Positions 24,522 through 36,129 of a stretch of 64,000 bases of DNA are shown piece by piece. Position 1 is the stretch's first letter. Every line of letters starts with the position of its first letter. The translations under genes and the position numbers were made by a program. Origin of the DNA: Erodium maritimum (taxonomy: Eukaryota; Streptophyta; Magnoliopsida; Geraniales; Geraniaceae). The notes under the pieces were generated by a model. That model was not told the DNA's origin. It saw only the letters and a list, made by a program, of their open reading frames with translations, and made no database searches. The DNA is taken from NCBI GenBank assembly GCA_963921825.1, contig OY997589.1, positions 2,728,001 to 2,792,000 of the forward strand, given 5' to 3'.

Positions 24522-24800
24522 GTTAAATACAAAAATATACCTTAAAGTATTGGTCACGAATAACAAACTATTTTAAAGTATTAGTCATTACAAGAGGCAT
24601 GTAAATGATCAGTGATCAATTCATAAAACATGTCAAAGACATGTGACCAATCTATAAAGATAAGTAAATGATATGCGACAAATTTATAAAGACATGTAAA
24701 TGAGTTGTGACCAAAATATAAGGTCATTCATTTAATACATTTAAATTTTGGGTAGCTTACTGTTCATGACCAATACATAAGGAAGTATTTTTACATTTAA
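24522..24800. mobile_element. Decayed foldback relative of family C
   Basis: Left GGTTAAATACAAAAATATACC and right inverse ATTTTTACATTTAACCG form its ends. Inside are GTATTGGTCACGAATAAC and CATGACCAATACATAAGG. The end sequences and inner phrases match the family at 50246-50746. Confidence 0.6.
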
Positions 24801-26019
24801 CCGTACAAATTAGATAAAACATCAAACATGACATATAGAACGTGAGTTTTCGCCTCAAAACAGATTTATTGTGTCATTATATTCAGTTATAAATTTCAGA
24901 TTTTGATAAAGGTTTGAGCTTTAACACAAATATATATATTGAAATCAAAATATAATTGAGAGTGTCAGAGGATGAAGAATAAGTGTGACAGAAACAGATC
25001 GAAATCTTAAATAAATAGAAGAAGAAAAAAACAGAGCAAAATCGAAATGGAATTTTAGGAGACAAATTGGTCTATCTACTTTGTCCTCAGCTGCCACTCT
25101 CTGATGGCGACGAGCTCGATAGCGATGCGCGAGGCTTCGCTTGTACGTACCCATCTAGCAACTTCGTCAGCACGAGCACGCAAATCAAATCACCGAAGTT
25201 TCTTAAGATCGGCAACGATCCCTCCTCTTTCTCAGCTCACAAGCTATTGAATCGCGCCTCCAAGCGCATTGCTATCGATTCTGGTGATTACACAAGAAAC
25301 CCACCAGTTCCTGAAGCCGATTTGTCCAGAAAAAGCCCAGATTTTTGCCTCTGGTTTGTGCTCTCAACTCTGATTCGATCTCGTTTTCTCTTCGTTTCTG
25401 TGTTGAATGTCTGTTTTTTTGATGGGTTCTACATGGGTTTGGTGTTAAATGAGTCTCTGGAGGAACTGAAAGGTGTTGGGTTGATAATGATAGTGGGATT
25501 GACTCGAGTCTTTTTCGTTCTTCTCCTTGGATTCTGCATGTGGGTTTTGGGGGATTTGTTGATTTTGATTGCTGGGTTGGTTCAATTGTTTAGTGAGTTT
25601 TGATTTTGACTGTTCATGGATTGGGAACTGTTGATTTTGGATAATTTGTGAGTTTTGAATGATGGGTTGCTTCAAATGTATAGTTTCCATCCCTTCTATG
25701 GTGTTATAGATTGATGTAGTTTTGTCAATTGCTTATGGGTCTGGGTTGTTTCGATTGCTTGAAGTGATTAATTATACTAATTGTTTGAGATTGATATTGG
25801 GTTGGTATCATTTTGCAGTATGTTTTTCTTTTATGCTTGGTTGCTCTAATTTGTCTAGGAGATATTTGGTTTCGTTTACCTCGTTATTGCTGTTAGATCG
25901 ATCAAATTGTTCGATATGCTCGTTGTTTTTTGGCAATATCCATGAGCCATTTCAACTGTATGAACATCTGTGGTTTTGTTATAGTTCTGCCTTAGATCAT
26001 TTATGATAGGTTCAAGGAA

Positions 26020-26340
26020 CAATTGCGACGATTTTGCACGTACAATTTAGATTTAAAACTAACAAGTGATAAACAAAAAAAAAAATCAGATTTTCGTATC
26101 CTTAATTTTCTTCCTCTTTGTACCGTACAAAGAGTAAGAAATTTAAGGGATATGAAAAATTGGGCTTTTTGTTTAATTATCATTTAAAAAAATAATTTAA
26201 GGGTAAAATCGTTATTTTGAAGCAAATGTATGCAAAGTGCAAGAAAAAGACAAGTCCAGGGCACTTTTTTGCAATTATGAAAGAAGAGGGCTACAAGTTG
26301 CAAAGAATGAATACCCAGGGTACTTTTTTGCAATTACTCC
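26020..26340. mobile_element. Foldback MITE family A, copy 6, left arm truncated
   Basis: The centre TTTGTACCGTACAAAG is intact near 26120, and the right arm runs to GCAATTACTCC at 26340. The outer left arm is missing before GACGATTTTGCAC. Confidence 0.8.
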
Positions 26341-26819
26341 TAGTTCCAATTCATAATAGACTTCGTTTTTAGTTTCTCACCTTAGGATTTTTTTTCATGT
26401 ATTTTAATTTCACCCATCCTGTTCTTCAACTGGAGGATGCTTTTGTAATCATATCCAACATAATAGCGCTTTAGACTATTCATTGCTTTAAGTAAATTTA
26501 GCCTCTCACTTTGATTGTTCTTGCTCCAAGGCTGCTTTTACTGTATCGTGGTGTTCTAGTCCATTTCTGAAAAATCTGTTCTGGGAATGAAATGTAATAT
26601 TGTACTATTATAGGGGTCATAATGCTAAATAGTTTATTGGGCCCAGAGTTGTCCCAACATGATGTTTCTTGGAAAGAAATCATTCTTTAAGTCACTTCTG
26701 TTTGTTAGTCAATTCAGTAAGTTTTAAACTCTGAAGGAGAACTTAGTTTGGGGGGTTTATGTTTTAGGAGATGAAAAGTGGATTGCATTATTTTGATTCA
26801 GAGACTTGGGTTGTTCTTT

Positions 26820-27241
26820 GGGATAGTTGCAAAAAAGTACCTTGAGGTGTTCAGTTTTTGCAACTTGTAGCCCTCTTCTTTGGTAATTGCAAAAAATTAC
26901 CCTGACTTGTCTTTTTGTTGAAATTTGACGCAAAATGATGATTTTACCCTTAAAGTTTAAATTTTAAAATAACAAAAAATTCAATATTATATGTCTCTTG
27001 ATTTCCTTTATCTTTGTACCGTACAAAGAGCAAGAAATTTAATGGACTTGAACTTTTGGATTTTGTTTTATTTGTAATTTTAAAAATCTAAATTTTCAAG
27101 GGCAACATCGTCATTTTGAAACAAATTTACTCGAAGTGCAACAAAAAGAGAAATTCAGGACACTTCTTTGCAACCATCAAAGATAAGGGGTACAAGTTGC
27201 AAAAAACTGAATACCTCAGGATACTTTTTTGCAATTATCCC
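26820..27241. mobile_element. Foldback MITE family A, copy 7, perfect 9-bp target duplication
   Basis: A 422-bp palindromic element with ends GGGATAGTTGCAAAAAAG and CTTTTTTGCAATTATCCC. The centre TTTGTACCGTACAAAG is near 27020. The flank TTGTTCTTT stands at both 26811-26819 and 27242-27250. It ends only 62 bp before the reticulon start codon. Confidence 0.92.
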
Positions 27242-27303
27242 TTGTTCTTTCTTTGGGGCTCACGTTCTTACAAAAGTCTCTTGTTTCTTGAAGGATAAGC
27301 AAA

Positions 27304-28987
27304 ATGCCTGAGAAAATGACTGCAGATAAACTTTTGGACAACCTTATGGTGACACTTGCTGATAATTTTCCAAAGACCAAAAACATGTCCTTTTTTGTGG
27401 AAGAGCAACCGAAATCTGTTACTTCTCAGTTCAGTCGACTGTTCGGGCGCCAGAAGCCAGTCCACCATCTCTTGGGCGGTGGAAAATGTAGGGTCATTTT
27501 TACCCCACTCCTCGTTGTTATCTTTATATTTTGGTTAATTGCACATAACTACCTTTATGAATTGCCCAAAAACTCGTGATCCGACAATAAATTTTCACAA
27601 ACACAGACTACCCTTATGAATGTCCACGTGCATCCATCGTACAGAGTAGACAGAAATCATAAAAAAAAAATCGGAATTCTTGACAATTTGCATTTACTAT
27701 GTACGATGGTGACGGGTGGAAACTCATAAGGGTAGCCATGTGTCTGCAAATTTTACGATGTGGTCATGTGTCTGGAAATTTTACTATGGGGTCATGTGTT
27801 TGTGGGCAATTCATAAAGGTAGTTATGTGCAATGAACCCTCAAATTTTCACACTCTAAATCTTTTTTCACTCAATTTTGCAGCCGCCGATATGTTGTTAT
27901 GGAGGGATAAAAAGAACTCAGCCACTGTTGTAACCGGCGCAACTGCAATTTGGACACTCTTTGAATTTTTTGATTACCATGTTCTGACTCTTGTATGCTT
28001 TGCCTTGATTTTCGGTATGATGGCCCAATTCGTGTGGTCAAATGCTACAGTCCTATTCAACAGGTGACTCTCAATTGATAGCTCTCTTTGTTTTGTGGTC
28101 AGTAATCGGGTCTCAATGAACTGACTTCGAAGCTCTTTGTGACTGTATCACCTTAGCCGCAGCAGGTCCTCATCTAGAGCTCCTCGCTTTGTTTTGCCGG
28201 ACGAGCTATTTGTCAATGTAGCCAGATCGGTTGGTGCTGAGGTCAACCATGTTCTCAGGTTTATTCAGGACGTTTCATGTGGAGGCAACTTGAAGCAGTT
28301 TCTGACGGTATGCTTTTATCACCAGTTGTAAAAAATGACGAAAATGCCCTCCAAATTGATATCAGAAAATACTCCATCACTACCAAAACATTTTGGTTAG
28401 ATGTAAAAAACGATTGGGTAGATCTCAGAAGACTTCTTAATAGATAAAACTATGAAAAAGCCGAAAAAATGACTTTTTTTAATATGTGGGTCAAAGACAT
28501 TTTTGTCATTTTCTGATAAAAAGAGCTATGTGAATTTTTTGAAACCTAGGATAGCTGCAATTGTCCCTAACATCTCTTCAATTTAAATATCGTTCTTCTA
28601 ATATCGAAAATCTTTCAGGTCATATTGAGCTTGTGGGCTGCTGCAGTTGTTGGGAGCTGGTTCGATTTCCTCACCGTGTTATACACCGGTAACCTATCTA
28701 ACTTTCATCATCCTTGATCTGATATCCAATCGAAACTCTACATTTTTTGTTTTGTGATGTTGTGCTTTTGTCGCTTACTTTCCATGTCATGTTCTGAAAA
28801 ATATGTTTCCATGGCTTCAGGGGTTTTAGGTGCACACACCTTACCGGTTCTATACGAGAAGTACGAGGAAGAAGTGGACGGGTTCATATACAAGGTCATT
28901 GACAGTCTTCGAGGTCACTACAGGACGGTTGATTCTGGTATCCTCAGCAAGATCCCAAAAGGGAGGAAAGGGAAGAAACAGTACTGA
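27304..28987 (+). CDS. Reticulon-like protein (RTNLB), complete (250 aa)
   Basis: Exons 27304-27487, 27883-28063, 28157-28307, 28619-28688 and 28821-28987 join in frame to 250 residues. The short cytosolic N-terminus leads into the reticulon homology domain from about residue 55: FGRQKPVHHLLGGGKSADML, then WRDKKNSATVV. Two long hydrophobic hairpins follow. One is near residues 74-113 (TAIWTLFEFFDYHVL, LVCFALIF) and the other near 172-205 (VILSLWAAAVVGSWFDFLTV). The hydrophilic loop between them carries VGAEVNHVLRFIQDV. The C-terminus is LSKIPKGRKGKKQY, basic, without a clear KKXX signal. Family role: reticulons insert as a wedge in the endoplasmic reticulum and shape tubules. The gene resembles the short-N-terminus RTNLB group (RTNLB8-11-like), but the exact ortholog is not assigned. 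The start was chosen as the first ATG in the conserved frame. Confidence 0.93.
27533..27836. mobile_element. Foldback element family E, copy 2, probable 9-bp duplication (reticulon intron 1)
   Basis: Left GGTTAATTGCACATAACTACC and right inverse GGTAGTTATGTGCAATGAACC pair along the element (20-base ends). The inner phrases are TTTATGAATTGCCCA and TGGGCAATTCATAAAG. The flanks are about TTATATTTT and TCAAATTTT, 7 of 9. It fills most of the 395-bp intron. Confidence 0.72.
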
Positions 28988-30340
28988 GTTCTTTCACATG
29001 TAAACATACCTGAGACTACATTGCACAAATGATATGTACTCGATTTGTTATACATAGGCATCGTCGTTCTGACTTGAATCCTGGTCATCCGATCAAGAAT
29101 TCAAACACTTGATCACTCGACGGTCGAGTGAGTTTCAGTAGTTTGTTATACACCTTAGTGTAGTGTTTCTTACATGATAGAAGAATGTTGGATTGTGTGT
29201 ACAAGTCACTTGAATTCTAATAGAAGCATTACTGATTGAGTATCATGATTGTGGCCTTTGTTGATGTTTGGGATCAGGTCGTGCAAGCTCGACACGTTCC
29301 TCCTCAGCCTATTCAAGCGAAGGCGTTCGACGACCCGAACTTAACTTCGAAGGTGAAGAGTGGGATACCGATGAGGGGTGATTCTGCTTAGTTCGTGTTT
29401 GTTTTGGACTTATAGTCTATTAGTTTTTTGAGCTTTGGCCCTTTAGTTTTGTACGAGAGCTTCATTATAACCGTTTTTTGGCCCGGTCCTTCTTGACCAG
29501 GTTTTGGACCTTTCTCTTCTTTGAAATAGGCCTTTTTCATAAACTTCTGAACTTATAAAAAATATGATTGTGGCCTTGGTTATGAACTCATGAGTTTTTT
29601 TTTAAATGTCGGGCATAATGGTCATGTGAAATATTAATTTTTTTAGTGGAAATTCACACTAGCTCTTAATGAAGACTACCCGAATTTCATCGTTCGGATA
29701 TGACCTATTACCGACTCGAGTATTTTACTTATCGACCAGATATTTCATGTACGGACCGGGTATTTAATCATGCATATGTTACAAGAAATTTTGAGTTCCA
29801 AACGTGTAATGGACAATAAGGACATTTACTTACAGGAAATTCGAGCTGACATAGATTAGTCAAATCCCAAAACAGTTCTGAGGACAATGAAATGTGAAGT
29901 ATTAAGCAAAACAATAATCAATTAATTTTCTTAATGAATAAAATAAACGAGCACATGTGTCTCCTAGGACATTGAAAGTTCAGACACAAATGTCTCGAGT
30001 CACTTTCATGGATTGTCGGATTTTACTTCTTGACTAAAACCTTCAAGATATTTGTTCTAAACTTGTGTTAAGTTGACAAAGAAAGTGCTTACAAATTTAT
30101 AAAAATGGGGCAATTGCGTTACTGTTTTAAAAGTTTTGGATTTTATTTTTATTGTTTTAATTTTTTTTGACTCGCTATATATGTGCTTAAGGTTTGTTTT
30201 TTTTTAAATTTAGTACTTATAGTTAACTTTTCGCCTATTTATCAATGGAAAATCATTATGTGTCTGACATATGACTTATTTATGAAAAACATTGAAATTA
30301 CCCTTATATCATTTCTAAATCCTTCCTCTCAACTGTTTAT
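28988..30340. other. 3' flank of the reticulon gene and AT-rich intergenic DNA
   Basis: 3' UTR probably to about 29200. An exon-like open segment is at 29278-29391 (see findings). From 29400 to 30340 no gene is seen; the region is AT-rich with poly-T runs. Confidence 0.4.
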
Positions 30341-31240
30341 GTTTAATTGAATAGACTTAGACCGTCCACAGAGGCGTCGAATATTTGCCTGGACGCATCG
30401 TCGAATCGTACGATATGAAGATTTATGCCGTCGAATCTCTGATGCAGAGTCAGTGAGACATCAAATCTGCGAAACCGCGTAATCGACGTCGATAAATCTG
30501 CAGACTCTAACGCCGGTCCATTCGATAGAATCGCCCCCAACGAATCCTTTACTGACACGTGGCGACAAAATTTAATTTCGACTTTAAATATCGAACCAAC
30601 GCTTCTTCCTCACGAATCCTCAGCAACTCAATCACTCACCGACGTTTCTCCGAGCATCTTCTTAAGCCAACGTTTCACCGAGCTGTCCAACCTCGCCGGC
30701 GTTTCTTCGAGCTTTTCTCCAGCACAGTCGTTTCTCTTGAAGCTTTTCTCCAACACAGTCGTTTCTCCAACGAAATCGTTTCTCCGAGCGTTCACCAGCC
30801 ACCGACGTTTCTCAGACCAGTCCTTTGTCACATCCGTCTCCAGTTGCAAAATAGATGGTTCTAAACACGACAAGTACATGCCGGGATATTCAATATGTCC
30901 GCTAACGTATCGCCACCACAAAGTGTGGCCGATGATTTTCTGAATGACTTCCGATGTGGAGGATGTTGCAATCGCGACTACGTCCCCGATTCGCATCATT
31001 ACTCCAACGACTAGGAGGAGAGGTTATGGGGATAGGAGCCGGCGGAATACATCCCGTCGCCACCGGAGCAACATACATTATTGGCATACCCCGTGTTGAA
31101 CCACTATAACGAGAACTCGGGTTCAACATCGCCATTCCTCAGTGGGATGACATACGATGGCCCAACGACTTGGCAAGTCGGGACGTGTTCGGGCTATACC
31201 GGGATGGTCGTCCCTTTAGTACAACGTCCAATACCCAAAT
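30340..31240. repeat. Unassigned repeat-like block with short CGTTTCTCCGAGC-type direct repeats
   Basis: From 30640 to 30815 a CGTTTCTCCGAGC/CGTTTCTTCGAGC phrase recurs at least six times at irregular 25-45 bp spacing. The left part (30356-30560) has CpG-rich non-coding sequence. The block merges rightward into the copia remnant and may be part of a chimeric element. Confidence 0.4.
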
Positions 31241-31249
31241 ATCGCATCC

Positions 31250-32890
31250 ACCATCAATTATACCACCTACCACAACTCAAACACCGACCATACTTGTTGA
31301 TGTGAATGATTCACCACCATCACTATCATCACCGTCGTTGCCACAACATATCCGTTATATTTATTCCCGTCGACATGCCCCTCCTGGTACATGTTCGGAG
31401 CCAAGTTCCTCTTCTTCAATAGATCTTGATGACGACCTCCCCATCTCCTTTCGCAAAGGTAAACGAAAATGTACATATCACATCTCTTCTTTTTGTCATA
31501 TGATCAATTGTCTTCTACATCGTGTTCCTCTATTGCCTTTCTTGATTTAGTTTCGATTCCTAAAACTCTTCACGAGGCATTGTCACATCCAGACTGACGT
31601 TCATCAATGACAAAACAGATGAGTGCACTGTATGCCAATGGTACTTGGCGGTTGGTTATGCTGCCTCCCGAGAAAGAAGCTATTGGTTGTAAGTGAGTAT
31701 TTGCTATTAAATTCAACTCTGATGGTTTTATAGCCCGTCTTAAGGCTAAACTAATGGCTAAAGGCTTCGTTCAAACTTATGGGGTGGATTACTCTAACAC
31801 TTTCTCCGTTGTTGTTAAACTGCCTTATTTTCGGTTATTTATCTCTTTGGCAGCCACTTATGATTGGCCGTTATACCAGTATGGGGACTTGCATGATGAA
31901 GTTAATACGGAGCAAACTCCTGGTTTTGTTGCTCACGGGGGTGTGATTGGTATGTCATCTTTAGAAATCGTTATATGGACTCAAACAGAGTCCTCGAGCT
32001 TGGTTTGGAAAGTTTATTCAAGCAATTGAAAAGTTTGGAATAAACAAAAGCAAGTCCGATCATTATGTGTTCTACTGACACTCTCAAGAAGGAATACTCT
32101 TCTAGTTGTGTATATGGATATATTGTTATCACCGACAATGACAATATGGGTATCTTATCTTTGAAGACTTTTCTCTGTAGTCAGTTCAACACCAAATATT
32201 TTGGAGCCTTGAAGTATTTTCTAGGAGTAGAGGTATCAAGAAGAAAAAAAGTGGATATTCTTATCTTAGAGAAAACATGTGCTGGATTTACTAACAGAAA
32301 CTGAGAAGATAGGAGTCAAACCATGTTCTGCCCAATACTTCCGAATATGCAACTCATGAAAGAAGGAGAATTATTTGAGAATCCAGAGAGGTACAGAAGA
32401 ATTGTAGGGAAGCTGAACTATCCTACGGTAACTCGACTTGATATTACATACTCAATAAGCATTGTAAGTCTGTTCATCTGTTCATGTCCTCCCTTACAGT
32501 CGAATATTGGACTACCTCTAAACATATCTTGGCTTGTCTGAAAGGAGCACCTGGACGTGGTATACTCTACTAAGACCAATTTCATACTCATATAGAATGT
32601 TTTACAGACGCAGATTGGGCGCGGTTCAAGATTGATCAACGATCCACGACATGTTATTGTGTATTCATGTGAGAAAGTTTAGTCTCATGGAAAAGTAAAG
32701 AAACAAAACGTTGTTTCACAATCTAGTGCATAATTAGAATATAAAGCTATAACTCTATCTATTGCTAAAATAATGTGGATTTATCATCTACTTTCCGAGC
32801 TCGATCTCAAAATCCTTATACCAACAAAGTTATAAAGTGATAATCAAATTGTTATTCATATTTTCTTAAATCCCGTATTTCATGAACGAA
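31250..32890 (+). pseudogene. Ty1/copia retrotransposon pol remnant (integrase tail, reverse transcriptase, start of RNase H)
   Basis: In shifting frames: YSRRHAPPGTCSEPSSSSS near 31365-31420 (pre-RT linker). Next come the reverse transcriptase start LYANGTWRLVMLPPEKEAIG near 31630-31690 and MAKGFVQTYGVDYSNTFS near 31755-31805. SLAATYDWPLYQ lies near 31850, FNTKYFGALKYFLGVEV near 32185-32230, and PERYRRIVGKLNYPTVTRLD near 32383-32440. The RNase H start TDADWA is near 32605, and NPVFHERTKH-like text near 32870. The YVDD active-site region has been lost to frame changes (VYGYIVITDND). Several stops show it is dead. No paired LTRs were found. Confidence 0.85.
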
Positions 32891-32899
32891 CCAAACACA

Positions 32900-34370
32900 C
32901 ACGACAACATCTTGATCCCGAATCTGAATCCCCCGAACTCTCACAAATGGTATCCTATACATCATGTGTGGGTTGCTGGCGCCATGCACGTGACAACACA
33001 GTTCAAGAGTGTGCACAAACCTTGCCTTCCACATAAGGATTGTGCCCTACACACCTCCCTCGAGCCTGGCTCATGTTCGTGGGCTCCACATTGCCACGTA
33101 GGCTCAACCTATGGTCTCTACCCTATCCACGTCACTCTTCTCCCACCCATTTCCAACGTAACTTTCTCTTGTAGAACAGTAGGATTCCATGGAAGCATAA
33201 TCATATAAAGTGGAGGATTCGAGAGATTGTGAAAGATAATGCCCATAACACATCTTATTTGGCTATAAATATGGAACTATTCCACACCATCTTCAACCAC
33301 AACAAGCAAGGTTCATTTCCTAGGGTTTCTCCATTAGGGTTTCACTTCTTGACCTCCTTTTTCCAAGATGATCACCGATGTCTTGATGACGCGCCCGTTC
33401 AAAGTTTACAGGGCGTACGAAGGAGATGATGATGATGACGATGATGATATTGACGTTGCGCCTGCAGCCTGATTATCCATGGACGATATACATACTTATG
33501 TATGAGAAATGGAAAGGTTTTTTTCCTAATACTTATATGGTTAGGAAGTAAAAACCTTCTCTGAGTGAAGAGGAAGAGTTTATGTGACTCATGATATATT
33601 GTATGGTTGTATATTGATCATACTTATAATGATATATCCAATATTCAAATATATGTGATCTTTTTTGCTTTCATATGTGTGTCTATACATTGGTAATGTA
33701 CTCATGAGTTGAGTTCTTCAATGAAGAGGAATAATTGGAAGCTTGACAGGTTAATTAGAGAGCTTACTTTCATGTAATTAAGTTCATCTGATTGGACTGG
33801 ATATGGTTTCGGATTAAAGTCCTCGTCGGCTTCCATAGTAGAGGACGGAGACAATTTTCAGGTTAGTATGGTATATCCTTGTGTTTTTTTTTATCAGAGA
33901 AGTTTTATAGATCGTTCCCGAGTAATAGGAAGCAACTTGAAAAAACAGGCTCAGACAGGATTACAGACAAGACATTAGGCCTAATAAAACAAAACTAGGG
34001 GAAACAAAGGCGATGGACGATAAATATCATTTCCTTATTTGTCGTCTTGTGTTCTTGTTCAGTTCTCTTCCTTCTCTCTATATTTATTGTTAGAGCAATA
34101 AAATATTTGCACAGTGAAGTTTTGTGTATTGATAGCTTACAGAAGATATAAGCTGCAATTAGTTTTCGTATATACACATCTCTAACCTTATAAAAAATGT
34201 TTGAAGAAGAAAACATGAGTTCTGGAATGAGATAGAACACTATCTATGGAAAATCAACTCTATAATACGGACTAAGAACACTAAATAATGATTACATCAA
34301 GTGGGTCCAATAAATCATGATTTTTAGAGGTTTTGATTATAAAATAAAATTAAAAGTATATATTTATAAT
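32900..34370. other. Copia 3' flank or unassigned DNA
   Basis: From 32900 to 33480 possible LTR-derived sequence (a TATAAATA near 33266) without a detectable partner. A GATGATGACGATGATGAT micro-repeat lies near 33426. At 33888-34020 there is an inverted LINE-like tail (TTTTTTTTATCAGAGAAG). No gene. Confidence 0.35.
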
Positions 34371-34378
34371 TTTTATTT

Positions 34379-34843
34379 GGGTTAATTTCACTTCAATACT
34401 CTAAATCTTTCATGTTTCATTTAGAGTTTTCTAAAAAAAAATTGTGTCATCTCAGTACCCTAAATCTTTCATATTTCATTGAGAGTACCCTAAATCTTTT
34501 TTGTGTCACCTCAGTACCCTAAACTTTTATTAATTCTATTTTAGTACCTAAACTTTCATTAATATCATTTTAGTACCCACCGTTAACTTTACCATAATTT
34601 TGGTTGTTGGTGAGGGGTAATATGATCATTTTACATGTTTTGGATGGAAAATCATATGTAAAGTTAATGGTGGGTACTAAAATGGAATTAATGAAAGTTT
34701 AGGGTACCGAGGTGACAAAAAAAAAGATTTAGGGTACTCTAAATGAATTAATGAAAATTTAGGGTACTGAGGTGACACAAAAAAGATTTAGGGTACTCTA
34801 AATGAAATATGAAAGATTTAGGGTACTGAGGTGGAATAATCCC
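34379..34843. mobile_element. Foldback MITE family D, probable 9-bp target duplication
   Basis: A 465-bp palindrome with left end GGGTTAATTTCACTTCAATAC and right inverse GTACTGAGGTGGAATAATCCC. The arms repeat the phrase AGTACCCTAAATCTTT and its inverse many times. The flanks are TTTTTATTT (34370-34378) and TTATTATTG (34844-34852), 7 of 9. Confidence 0.75.
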
Positions 34844-34849
34844 TTATTA

Positions 34850-35266
34850 TTGTTAATGTTTTTCATATAAATATGAATCGTCCATTTAACTCGATCTAGT
34901 GATTATCTAGGATTTGTATTACAAAGTTATTGTTTTTCTTAATTGTATTCCTACGTATATATTAGCCATAAGTTATGAAACTGTTATGGTCCTGACTGAT
35001 GGATTTCGTTATGGAACCGAATACGGGCTCGTTAGAAGGGAACCCGAAGACCTCGTGGTACGAGCTCATTATAGAGGGAACTCGAAAACCCCGTAGAGAC
35101 CAAAGTATTTTATTCAATTCTCAAGTCTATTTTATTCATTCACCTCTCTTGGTATATATAGCCAAAAAGGTTAGTTGGAGTCCAAGTCCTAATATAACTT
35201 AAAGTAATAAACTAGGTTACCTAAATTCCAACTTTCCAATTCCTAATATTAACTAAAAGATATTAA
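34850..35266. other. Possible gypsy LTR-side sequence
   Basis: Non-coding. It includes GTATATATAGCC near 35152 and sequence adjoining the minus-strand gag remnant. No paired LTR was found. Confidence 0.25.
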
Positions 35267-36036
35267 TTAAAAAAGGAAATCAAATCCCACACCGCCCCTT
35301 GGCTGGCCATAATTAATGGTGGGCTTATCCCACCTTGTACCGGTCCGTACGGTCCATAACATCACTCCCCCATGCACATGATGCTTGTCCTCCAGTGTAT
35401 CAGATGGATCCATATCCTTGCAGGCAGTCCCGTCCTCATCCTCGATCAATTCCAACGAAAAAAGTTTTATACACTTGTGACCGGGACCGTATGCTTCATC
35501 ATCACTACGGGCTTCGTCAACATTGATTTGTGCTGCAGTCAAAGGCTTGGTCGTCCCAACAGTTTTCTTAGCTGTAGGAACTGGAATCCCAATCTCAACA
35601 GCTGATTGATTTCCAAAAAACATGCGTCTGGTACCCTTGTCCTCCTTTGACTCGCCCAGTGTAGTCTTGAACAGATGCAATAGCTTCTGATCATCAGGGT
35701 TCACCTGAACTGTCTCCTCAGCCTCGATTGTAACACCGCAAAATTCCATGGATAACGGCACAGAAGAAACTAAGGTTTCTTGCTGCTGTCCGTTGGCCGT
35801 GAAATTCTCCTCCTGTTGGATCGGCGGTGCCTTGCAGAAAAAGATAAAGTAAAACAAAACCAGTCGATCATCTTGATCCAGAACCGGGATAGAGATCGAG
35901 AAGGAGGCATCGGTGGAGGCCAAGGAGGTGGACCTGATGACGACTTCAATGGAGGTTGCAGAGGCGGCGGGGGCAGCTCAGAAAAGGGGATCCGAGGTGG
36001 GGATGACAACTGATGTCGAGGAGACGCAAGTGGCAA
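35267..36036 (-). pseudogene. Ty3/gypsy gag remnant with a degenerate zinc knuckle
   Basis: An open minus-strand frame of 218 codons (35923-35267) contains EAYGPGHKCIKLFSLELIED near 35415-35470. That is the end of the zinc knuckle and the following linker typical of plant gypsy Gag-Pol; the two leading cysteines of the knuckle are absent. An overlapping Pro-rich minus-strand frame (36036-35770) looks like the N-terminal part, so a frameshift separates the two. No protease, reverse transcriptase or integrase follows. The C-terminal 40 residues look like read-through of non-coding DNA. Confidence 0.55.
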
Positions 36037-36129
36037 CCATCGGGATTGCAGAGAGGGTCGGAAACGAGATCAGAGACACGTTAGTAGCAGGGGAGGGGGG
36101 GAGGCAACGACGCGAAGATTAGTGGTTGC

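Larger units (their letters stand above)
25070..27303 (+). other. 5' UTR region of the reticulon-like gene with two MITE copies in its leader intron
   Basis: A GC-richer block at 25080-25350 has the look of a transcribed first exon. From it to the coding start at 27304 there is intron-like T-rich sequence and two family A foldback elements. A possible acceptor (TTCTTACAAAAG) lies near 27276. The block contains a short ATG frame starting at 25104 and stopping near 25250, a candidate upstream ORF. Confidence 0.45.

Noticed and set aside
25067-25603. 178-codon ORF before the reticulon gene
   Set aside because: The right half is hydrophobic translation of T-rich intron sequence. The left half shows no family. 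It is better explained as 5' UTR and leader intron.
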